Source: CAYUNT01 sp964446285
GTDB lineage: Bacteria > Sumerlaeota > Sumerlaeia > SLMS01 > CAYUNT01
Direction of reading: 5' to 3'
Assembly: GCA_964446285.1 (NCBI GenBank)
Contig: CAYUNT010000253.1
Location: 1-5,609 of the forward strand
Length of the DNA stretch: 5,609 nt
Shown: positions 1 through 5,529 of the stretch, piece by piece
Layout of the letters: each line of letters starts with the position of its first letter
Position numbering within the stretch: the stretch's first letter is position 1
Notes under the pieces: generated by a model
Database searches by the model: none
Told to the model about the DNA's origin: nothing
Seen by the model: only the letters and a program-made list of their open reading frames with translations
Position numbers and translations under genes: made by a program

Positions 1-70
1 GCCTGCCGCGCTGGGGGGCGGGGCGGGGGGCAAGGGGGGGGCGCGCGACTAGGCGGGGCACGACCGCGGA
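1..70. other. Anomalous G-rich contig edge, probably corrupted murB sequence
   Basis: By hand count the first 60 bases hold 37 G, 15 C, 5 A and 3 T (about 87% G+C, 62% G), with several runs of six or more G. Nothing else in the window looks like this. Read in the murB frame, the segment has a TAG stop at 50-52. After the stop it reads A-G-H-D-R-G, then joins clean MurB sequence at 71. Those residues resemble the conserved MurB stretch N-A-G-A-H-x-G-E, and the differences are mostly changes to G. I infer sequencing or assembly error at a contig end rather than a real regulatory element or a true gene break. A real disrupted murB cannot be excluded. Confidence 0.6.
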
Positions 71-574
71 TTGTGCGATCTGATCGAGAGTCTCGTCTGC
101 TTTGACCGCGGCGGGGGAATCTGGGATTTGCAGCGCGGAGAATTCCAATACGCATACCGCGCAAGCGAATTGCACCAGGTAATCGTGATCGAAATGGATT
201 TGCGCCTGGAACCCGCGCCCGCCGAACAAATTCACAAGAATCTCAAGTGGTTTCGCGAGAAGCGCAAAGGCCAGCCCTACAGCGACCGCTCGTGCGGCTG
301 CATCTTCAAGAACCCGACTGATCCCGCCACGGGCAAAGCCGTCAGCGCGGGCCAGTTGATCGACAAGATTGGATTGAAAGGCTACCGGATCGGCGGCGCG
401 GAGATCAGCCAGAAACATGCAAATTTCATGATAAACAATCAATTGGCCTCGGGTGAGGATTTTCTCGCCCTCATCACACTCACGCAAGACATCGTCCGCG
501 CCCGCACTGGAATTGAACTCGATATGGAAGTTCAGATGATCGGCGGTCCGCTCGATCACGCCCTTCTGCGCTGA
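71..574 (+). CDS. murB: UDP-N-acetylenolpyruvoylglucosamine reductase MurB, C-terminal part
   Basis: MurB is a cytoplasmic FAD enzyme that uses NADPH to reduce UDP-GlcNAc-enolpyruvate to UDP-MurNAc, the second committed step of peptidoglycan precursor synthesis. Only about the last 167 residues are readable, against roughly 300 for a full enzyme. The FAD-binding N-terminal half lies off the left edge or in the corrupted edge sequence. The TTG at 71 is simply the first clean codon, not a real start. Numbering from it, the substrate-site segment YAYRAS is at 27-32, SCGCIFKNP at 74-82, LIDKIGLKGYRIGGAEIS at about 96-113, and the terminal MEVQMIGG at 152-159. Glu153 matches the family's catalytic Glu. 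The usual catalytic Ser of the (A/S)GS-x-F-K-N-P motif is Cys77 here. The motif layout and length resemble type II MurB. The gene ends 49 nt before ftsQ, with no ddl between them. Confidence 0.93.
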   Translation: MCDLIESLVCFDRGGGIWDLQRGEFQYAYRASELHQVIVIEMDLRLEPAPAEQIHKNLKWFREKRKGQPYSDRSCGCIFKNPTDPATGKAVSAGQLIDKIGLKGYRIGGAEISQKHANFMINNQLASGEDFLALITLTQDIVRARTGIELDMEVQMIGGPLDHALLR

Positions 575-623
575 TATTTCGGCGCACCACCTTGCTCCAC
601 CTGCCTCCCTCTGAGAGCACGCA

Positions 624-1484
624 ATGAACCGCACAGCGCCACAACGAACTCCTCTAGCGCCGCCTCCCGCCACAAAGCGGGCGCGATTGCAGCGGCTTGC
701 GAGGCGCGCCATGCGCTTGGCGTTGTGGTTTGCAGCGGCCGGCGGGATTGCGGTGTTTTGCGTGCGGTTCCGCCAATTCCTTTATGAATCGGCCTATTTC
801 GAGGTGCGGCAGGTATCGATCCAGGGTGTGTCGCCCGAGGTGGAGGAGCGCATGAAGCAGCAAATCCGCTTCGAAGACCTCGGCAGCAACCTCCTCTATC
901 TTTCCACCGATGCGTTGCGCGAAAAACTGCTGGCCGTGCCTGAAGTAGGCGACGCCTCGATCCGCTGCATCTACCCCGAACGCCTCGAAATCACCGCGCG
1001 AGAGCGCTATCCGGTGGCGGTGCTCGCTGGCGAACGCAGCGCGACGTTTGATTCGCAAGGAGTGGCGGTCGAGTTCCTGAGCGGCGAGGATTTTCTCAAT
1101 TCGCTCCTGCCAATTGTGTCGGCCGACCCCGCGCCAAAGGTGGTTTTGGGAGAGCGGATCGCGGATGAGCGGATTTTGCGGGCGTGGGGGCTGTTATCGC
1201 TCCTTCGCCAGGAAGCGCCGGATATAGCGGTGCGCATTTCAGAGACCCATGTGGGTCCGGATGGCGATGTGACGCTGTTTTTCGACGGCGGAGCGGAGGC
1301 CAGGCTGGGACGGCGCGAACCGGCGGACATTTTGCCGGTATTTGAGGCATTTTGGGAACAAATGGACGGACTCGACGGGATCGAATACGCCGAACTCCGG
1401 TTCCGGGACCAGGTGGCGTTCAAGAGGCGCGGCGCGGCGCTGGAGGCAAAAGCCTCCGCCAAAACATCCGAGGAAATACACTGA
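624..1484 (+). CDS. ftsQ: Cell division protein FtsQ (DivIB family)
   Basis: FtsQ is a single-pass inner-membrane protein of the divisome. It recruits FtsB/FtsL and regulates the septal synthase FtsW-FtsI. The 286 residues show the expected order: a basic, Pro-rich cytoplasmic tail (1-30), one hydrophobic membrane segment (about 31-48), a POTRA domain (about 59-128, opening with FEVRQVSIQGV and closing with YPERLEITARERYP), then the FtsQ beta domain (about 129-267), ending with the typical strand AELRFRDQVAFKR. A charged tail of about 19 residues follows. The ATG at 624 is chosen because it gives a normal cytoplasmic tail. Only a weak purine stretch (GAGAG, 613-617) lies 6 nt upstream, so translation may be modest, as is common for ftsQ. 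The preceding 49 nt are pyrimidine-rich. Length and topology are normal. The order murB-ftsQ-ftsA supports the call. Confidence 0.93.
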   Translation: MNRTAPQRTPLAPPPATKRARLQRLARRAMRLALWFAAAGGIAVFCVRFRQFLYESAYFEVRQVSIQGVSPEVEERMKQQIRFEDLGSNLLYLSTDALREKLLAVPEVGDASIRCIYPERLEITARERYPVAVLAGERSATFDSQGVAVEFLSGEDFLNSLLPIVSADPAPKVVLGERIADERILRAWGLLSLLRQEAPDIAVRISETHVGPDGDVTLFFDGGAEARLGRREPADILPVFEAFWEQMDGLDGIEYAELRFRDQVAFKRRGAALEAKASAKTSEEIH

Positions 1485-1502
1485 TACGATCTACACTTTT
1501 GG

Positions 1503-1509
1503 AAAGGGG
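1503..1509 (+). promoter_or_regulatory. Ribosome binding site that fixes the ftsA start
   Basis: AAAGGGG lies 10 nt before the ATG at 1520, in the 35-nt ftsQ-ftsA gap. No comparable purine stretch precedes the in-frame GTG at 1592 or any other in-frame start between 1520 and the conserved FtsA core. This supports translation from 1520 and therefore a real N-terminal extension on FtsA. The heptamer ATCTACA occurs on both sides of the site (1489-1495 and 1513-1519). Confidence 0.6.
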
Positions 1510-1519
1510 TGCATCTACA

Positions 1520-2908
1520 ATGGCGATACCGCAGATTATCGAACGGCTCCGTCAGCAGGGTCTGGAAGCGCAGGTTCCCGCGCTGGCGTCGGTGGCGGGG
1601 GGGCCGAGTCTTTTTACATCTCCCGAGGCTCCGCCGGAAGCCCCTGAGCAGACAGGCGCCTGGCCGCGCCGCCCCAAAACTCCGGCCACGCGCCGCCAGC
1701 TTGTTACGGGCCTTGACGTCGGCACGACGAAAATCTGCGCGATCATCGGCGAGGCGGACGCGGATGGACATGTGACGGTGCTTGGGGTTGGATCGACGCC
1801 CAGCCGCGGCCTGCGCCAGGGTATCGTCATCGACATGGATGAGACGATTGAATCGATCCGCTCGGCCGTGAAAAAGGCGGAAGAAATCGCCCGCGTCGAT
1901 GTGCGCGATGTGTTTGTCGGCATCGCGGGCGGCCATATCCAATCACACAATTCCACGGGCATGGTCGAAATTAAAAACCCGACGCGGGGCATTACGCGGG
2001 CTGACATCCGCCGCGTGATCGACCGCGCGCGAGGGCTTCAGATTCCCGTCGAGCGCGAGATTATCCATACGCTGCCACAGCGATATATGATCGATGACGG
2101 CCCGACGCTGAATCCCGAAGGATTTTCATCGACGCGCCTCGAGGCCGAAGTGCTGATCGTCACGGCTGCCGTGACGTCCGCGCAAAATATCGTCCGCGCC
2201 GTTTCGCAGGCCGGATACAAAACCGCCGCGATTTACCTCGAGCCGCTTGCGTCGTCGCTGGCCGTTCTCAATGAAAAAGAGAAGGACATCGGCGTCGTGC
2301 TGATCGACATGGGCGGCGGCACAAGCGACGTGGCGATCTGGATGGACAACTCGGTCCGCTACACGGGCGTTGTGCCGTTTGGCGGTGACGCGATCACGGA
2401 AGATATTGCGCGCGGGCTGAAAATCTCTCGCTACGACGCGGAAAATATCAAGAAGCGCTATGGACATGCGCTGGCGCAAACTGTGAATCCCGAGGAGGAA
2501 TTCGAGGCGCCCAACGTGCTGACGGACACGCCGATGCGCATCAGCCGCCATTTCCTCTGCGAGATTATCCAAAGCCGCGTCGAGGAAATCCTCGGCATGG
2601 CGCGGCAGATGATTATGGATACTCCAATTGGCCGCAAGGATTTCGGCGGTGTGGTGCTGACTGGCGGCTGCGCCCTGCTCGAAGGCATTGACCGCCTGGC
2701 TTCGCACACGTTTGATCTGCCGGCCAAGGTGGCGGCGCCCTCCGGCCTGGGCGGAATGTCCGGCGTTGTGGCCAGCCCGATCTACTCGACAGGTGTCGGC
2801 CTGGTGCTTTACGGACTCGACCGGAATCACGAACGCCCCTTTGGGGCTGGCGGTTTGTTTCAGGAAATCGTGACGACTTTCCGCCGATTCATAGACTGGT
2901 ATATCTAA
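1520..2908 (+). CDS. ftsA: Cell division protein FtsA, actin-like Z-ring membrane tether
   Basis: FtsA is an actin/Hsp70-fold ATPase that binds the FtsZ C-terminal peptide, polymerises, and anchors the Z-ring to the inner membrane. From the ATG at 1520 the protein is 462 residues. The frame stays open upstream into ftsQ (to 1352), but the SD and spacing favour 1520. Visible motifs are phosphate 1, GLDVGTTK (64-71); the 1C subdomain, starting near GIAGGHI (134-140); NPEGFSSTRLEAEV (198-211); phosphate 2, LIDMGGGTSD (261-270); and the adenosine motif LTGGCALLEG (380-389). The C-terminal GGLFQEIVTTFRRFIDWYI (444-462) is an amphipathic membrane-targeting helix. The first 57 or so residues, Pro/Ala-rich after a short helix-like start, precede the core, whereas most FtsA proteins reach this motif within about 10-20 residues. 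The Gly-x-Ser-Gly usually found before RLE is Gly-Phe-Ser-Ser here. Confidence 0.95.
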   Translation: MAIPQIIERLRQQGLEAQVPALASVAGGPSLFTSPEAPPEAPEQTGAWPRRPKTPATRRQLVTGLDVGTTKICAIIGEADADGHVTVLGVGSTPSRGLRQGIVIDMDETIESIRSAVKKAEEIARVDVRDVFVGIAGGHIQSHNSTGMVEIKNPTRGITRADIRRVIDRARGLQIPVEREIIHTLPQRYMIDDGPTLNPEGFSSTRLEAEVLIVTAAVTSAQNIVRAVSQAGYKTAAIYLEPLASSLAVLNEKEKDIGVVLIDMGGGTSDVAIWMDNSVRYTGVVPFGGDAITEDIARGLKISRYDAENIKKRYGHALAQTVNPEEEFEAPNVLTDTPMRISRHFLCEIIQSRVEEILGMARQMIMDTPIGRKDFGGVVLTGGCALLEGIDRLASHTFDLPAKVAAPSGLGGMSGVVASPIYSTGVGLVLYGLDRNHERPFGAGGLFQEIVTTFRRFIDWYI

Positions 2909-2915
2909 AAGGAGG
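2907..2915 (+). promoter_or_regulatory. Shine-Dalgarno-like sequence with no start codon
   Basis: A strong anti-16S match, AAAAGGAGG, overlaps the ftsA TAA stop (2906-2908). The next 20 or so bases contain no ATG, GTG or TTG at usable spacing. The first near-start is a TTG at 2952, which meets no long frame. ftsZ starts over 170 nt further on and has its own SD. The site may be a relic of an older ftsA-ftsZ junction, a ribosome-holding site, or chance. Confidence 0.45.
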
Positions 2916-3036
2916 AACCCCGAACGCTCGCGGCGGCCCCGCGCAACGCACTTGATAATTTTTCCGCGCGCCGCACCGCATCCAACCGGCTTTCAGACCC
3001 GATCTCGCTCCCGTTCCCTGCTGCTGTGGCAGTTCT

Positions 3037-3070
3037 CTGAACCCTGAACCCTCGACCTCATTCCCATTCC
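3037..3070 (+). repeat. Two adjacent short tandem repeats in the ftsZ leader
   Basis: CTGAACC occurs twice in perfect tandem (3037-3050), followed by the diverged copy CTCGACC (3051-3057). CATTCC then occurs twice in tandem (3059-3070), six bases before the ftsZ SD. The repeats are pyrimidine-rich and nearly unstructured. Slippage here would change the leader length without touching the coding sequence. Confidence 0.65.
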
Positions 3071-3075
3071 CGCAC

Positions 3076-3080
3076 GGAGG
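3076..3080 (+). promoter_or_regulatory. Ribosome binding site that fixes the ftsZ start
   Basis: GGAGG (3076-3080, within ACGGAGGTG) sits 8 nt before the ATG at 3089. An in-frame GTG at 3080-3082 overlaps the SD itself and so cannot use it. The ATG at 3089 is therefore the start, and the protein begins M-P-E-F-V. Confidence 0.85.
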
Positions 3081-3088
3081 TGCTGCTC

Positions 3089-4645
3089 ATGCCCGAATTC
3101 GTAATCGAACCCGAACCTGCCGGTTATGCCAACATCAAAGTGGTAGGCGTTGGCGGCGGCGGATGCAATGCTGTGGACTGGATGTTCGACACCGGTCTGC
3201 AAAATGTGGAGTTTTTCTGCCTGAACACAGACGCGCAATCGCTCAAGCGATACAAAAGCCCAAACAAAATCCAGGTTGGAACGGATATAACCAAGGGCCG
3301 GGGAAGCGGCGGCCATCCGGAAGTGGGGGAGAAATGCATGGAGGGCGAACGCCAGAGGCTGGAAGAGCTTCTGAAGGGCGCGGACATTGTGTTCGTGGCC
3401 GCCGGATTGGGCGGAGGCACGGGCACGGGCGGCGCTCCCGTCGTCGCGCAAGTGGCGCGCTCGCTTGGAATCCTCACGGTCGGCGTTGTCACAAAACCGT
3501 TCCGTTTCGAAGGCGTGAAGCGCCTTCAGGCCGCCGATCTGGGCCTCGAAAAGCTGCGCAAGGAATGCGACACGATCATCACGGTCTCGAACGACCGCCT
3601 GCTCGAAGTGGCCGGCGCCAAAGCCACTCTGCGCGAGGCGTTCGGCGTCGCCAACCGCGTTCTCTCGCAGGGCGTGCAGTCGATCTCGGACCTCGTCAGC
3701 ATCCCCGGACTGATCAACGTGGACTTCAATGACATCCGTTCGGTCATGGGCGATCGCGGCGGGGCCGTGATGGGAATCGGCACGGGCAAAGGCGAAAACC
3801 GCGCAAGCGAAGCGGTGAAAAAAGCCACTAGCTCGCCCTTGCTCGACAAGTTCGCCATCGACGGCGCGCAAGGCGTGCTCGTGAACATCACGGGCGGTTC
3901 CGATATGACCATCGGTCATGTCCACGAAGCGATGAACATGGTTTACGAGATGGTTGATAGCAACGCGCTGATTATCTTTGGCGCGGTTGTGGACGATTCG
4001 GTGAAGGACGAGATGCGCGTTACGCTGATCGCAACTGGTTTTTCCGATGAGCCGAATCGCCAGCGCCAAGGCGAAGGGCGCAATGTGGAAACCATCCGCA
4101 CCGTTCCGCAGATGCTGGAAACCACGGGCGCGGCCTCAAGCGCGCAGGCGCGTGATTCCGCCGCGGCCCATTCCGCCGCCGGAGTGTTCGAGACGCCGAT
4201 TATCGCCTCGATTTCCGAAACGCGCTCGGCAGCCGACCAGGCGGCGATTTCGCAAGTGCAGCCCGCGCGTCCGCGAACGGCAGGCGGCGGCGGCTCGCTG
4301 AGGCAGTCGCTCGATGCCATGCGCCAGGATGTTCCGGGCGCGCCCATGCGTCCGCCTGTCCAGCAGCCGCAGGCGTATCCGCAGAATGCGCCATCCGCGA
4401 TGCCAGGAGCCGATGCGCCTGTGCGGCGTCCGGCCCAGGGCGGCGACGTCACCTTCGGAATGCAGCATCCGGAGATGAACATCTTGCGAAATCCCGAGGA
4501 AAAGCCAAGGATTCCGGTCTATAGCCCGGCTGAGCCGGCCCCGGCAGCCGCTGCTCCGGCTAAAGCAGGCGCGGTGGGCGCCGAAGCCGAGGATTACGAA
4601 ACCCCGAGCTTCCTGCGCCGCCGCCGCAGCGCGCTGTTCGATTGA
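3089..4645 (+). CDS. ftsZ: Cell division GTPase FtsZ
   Basis: FtsZ is the tubulin-like GTPase that polymerises at midcell into the Z-ring and recruits the divisome through FtsA. The 518 residues contain the G-box GVGGGGCNAV (20-29), NTDAQSL (46-52), the tubulin signature GLGGGTGTGGAPV (106-118), and the catalytic T7 loop NVDFNDI (210-216) with both Asp residues. The GTPase and activation domains end near residue 320 (VTLIATGFSD). A disordered, Ala/Pro/Gln-rich linker of about 180 residues follows. The last 18 residues carry the FtsA-binding peptide (YETPSFLR) and then a basic tail, RRRSALFD. The protein is long for FtsZ (typically about 350-420 residues) because of the linker. Several usually conserved residues differ: GRGSGGHPEVG at 70-80 (usually GLGAGANPEVG) and SND at 167-169 (usually PND). 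The G-box, tubulin signature and T7 loop look intact, so an active GTPase is expected. Confidence 0.97.
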   Translation: MPEFVIEPEPAGYANIKVVGVGGGGCNAVDWMFDTGLQNVEFFCLNTDAQSLKRYKSPNKIQVGTDITKGRGSGGHPEVGEKCMEGERQRLEELLKGADIVFVAAGLGGGTGTGGAPVVAQVARSLGILTVGVVTKPFRFEGVKRLQAADLGLEKLRKECDTIITVSNDRLLEVAGAKATLREAFGVANRVLSQGVQSISDLVSIPGLINVDFNDIRSVMGDRGGAVMGIGTGKGENRASEAVKKATSSPLLDKFAIDGAQGVLVNITGGSDMTIGHVHEAMNMVYEMVDSNALIIFGAVVDDSVKDEMRVTLIATGFSDEPNRQRQGEGRNVETIRTVPQMLETTGAASSAQARDSAAAHSAAGVFETPIIASISETRSAADQAAISQVQPARPRTAGGGGSLRQSLDAMRQDVPGAPMRPPVQQPQAYPQNAPSAMPGADAPVRRPAQGGDVTFGMQHPEMNILRNPEEKPRIPVYSPAEPAPAAAAPAKAGAVGAEAEDYETPSFLRRRRSALFD

Positions 4646-4659
4646 ACGGCGAAGGCTCA

Positions 4660-5529
4660 ATGCCTGGCCACCGTTCTATTTCCACCTCCGGGCGCGAGCC
4701 AGAAAACCCTTCTGTCATCCGCCTGGGCGCTGTTCCTTACCTGAATGTCGAACCGTTGATCTGGGGATTGCGGTCGCTCGGGGACCGCGTCCGCCTTGTC
4801 CCGGCAACGCCCAGGCGGCTGGCGCAACTGCTCGAAGCAAATGAGGTCGATGCGGGAATCACGCCCACCGGGCACGTTCTGGAGTCCGCGGGAAGACTCC
4901 GGATTGTGCCCGGTGTGGCTATTGGATGCGATGGACCGGTCGAGAGCGTGCTGCTCTTATCGAAGGTGGCTCCAGAGCGCATCCGATCGCTGCTGATTGA
5001 CGCCAGTTCAATGACATCGGCGCTGCTCGGGCAGGTGATTCTTCGCGATTTGCACGGGTGCGCGCCGCACGCGGAATTATCGGCCGCGCCTGTGGAAGAT
5101 GCGCGGAATTTTCTGCGGGGGCCCCATGACGCGCTTGTTGTGATTGGCGATGCCGCGCTCGCTGCGCCGCATGAGGCTTTTCCGTTTGTTGTGGATTTAG
5201 GGGATGCCTGGAAACGCCTGACGGGACTGCCGTTTGTGTTTGCGGTGTGGGGCGCGCGGGCCGATGCGCCGCCTGAACGCCTCGCGGAAATTGCGCGCGT
5301 GCTTGTCGAGGCGGCCCGCGCCGGGGCCGAGAATATCGAGGCAGTAAGCCTGGATTCCACGGCGCGGCATCCTTTTGATGTGGCGCGCGCCCTGGCCTAT
5401 TTGCGCGATTCGATTCGCTTTGAACTTGGCCCGCCGCAAGTCGAGGCCATTCGCGAATTCGCCCGCCGCGTCGCGCGCCACCGGCTGATACCTTGCGATG
5501 CGGAAATTACGTTAAACTTTATCCTGTAA
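4660..5529 (+). CDS. mqnA: Chorismate dehydratase MqnA (futalosine menaquinone pathway)
   Basis: MqnA removes water from chorismate to give 3-[(1-carboxyvinyl)oxy]benzoate, the first step of the futalosine route to menaquinone. It is a soluble protein with a periplasmic-binding-protein-like fold. From the ATG at 4660 there are 289 residues. Family motifs seen are IRLGAVPYLNVEPL (20-33), EVDAGITP (62-69), IGCDGPVESVLLLS (88-101), DASSMTSALL (114-123), ALVVIGDAAL (158-167), DLGDAWKRLTGLPFVFAVW (179-197) and the C-terminal YLRDSIRFELG (247-257). Residues 1-18 are not conserved. GAAGG-like GAAGG (4651-4655) lies only 4 nt before the ATG. A TTG at 4642, overlapping the ftsZ stop, would add six residues and lacks an SD. 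The paralogue MqnD shares the fold, but the DGPVxSVLL and TGLPFVFAVW motifs favour MqnA. The 14-nt gap to ftsZ suggests a shared transcript. No other mqn gene is visible. Confidence 0.88.
   Translation: MPGHRSISTSGREPENPSVIRLGAVPYLNVEPLIWGLRSLGDRVRLVPATPRRLAQLLEANEVDAGITPTGHVLESAGRLRIVPGVAIGCDGPVESVLLLSKVAPERIRSLLIDASSMTSALLGQVILRDLHGCAPHAELSAAPVEDARNFLRGPHDALVVIGDAALAAPHEAFPFVVDLGDAWKRLTGLPFVFAVWGARADAPPERLAEIARVLVEAARAGAENIEAVSLDSTARHPFDVARALAYLRDSIRFELGPPQVEAIREFARRVARHRLIPCDAEITLNFIL

Larger units (their letters stand above)
2909..3088 (+). promoter_or_regulatory. ftsA-ftsZ intergenic leader, pyrimidine-rich
   Basis: This 180-nt gap has no convincing ORF. The first 60 nt are G+C-rich, with an A+T-rich patch (2952-2963) containing GATAAT, a -10-like hexamer with no visible -35. 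From about 2975 to 3070 the + strand is rich in C and T and poor in G. Such C-rich, unstructured RNA could keep the ftsZ ribosome site open or serve as a Rho-loading (rut-like) region, but neither can be decided by eye. A small hairpin is possible at 3021-3032 (CTGC, loop TGTG, GCAG). The gap is long for an ftsA-ftsZ junction and is the likeliest place in the window for a dedicated ftsZ promoter. Confidence 0.4.

Noticed and set aside
13..40. G-quadruplex regulatory element at the left edge
   Set aside because: The G runs could fold that way, but they lie where murB coding sequence should be and look like edge sequencing noise.
1352..1519. Longer ftsA starting inside ftsQ (518 residues)
   Set aside because: It would overlap ftsQ by more than 130 nt, has no SD at 1352, and the extra Arg-rich residues look like frame-shifted ftsQ. 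The ATG at 1520 has a good SD.
1007..1942. Antisense open frame of 311 codons across ftsQ and ftsA
   Set aside because: Low-complexity, Arg/Ser/Pro-rich translation with no family motif. It spans two solid genes on the other strand.
2954..2959. ftsZ promoter with -10 GATAAT
   Set aside because: The hexamer is a fair match, but nothing like a -35 lies 16-18 nt upstream, so a promoter cannot be supported by eye.
3080..3088. GTG start for ftsZ at 3080
   Set aside because: The GTG overlaps the GGAGG SD that serves the ATG at 3089, so it cannot use that site.
2993..4069. Antisense open frame of 358 codons opposite the 5' half of ftsZ
   Set aside because: It mirrors the G+C-rich codon pattern of ftsZ, has no recognisable domain and is rich in His, Arg, Ala and Asp, as expected for a shadow frame.
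4524..4560. CCGGCT/AGCCGG inverted repeats near the 3' end of ftsZ
   Set aside because: They come from repeated Ala/Pro/Glu codons in the low-complexity linker. There is no T-run and they lie inside coding sequence.
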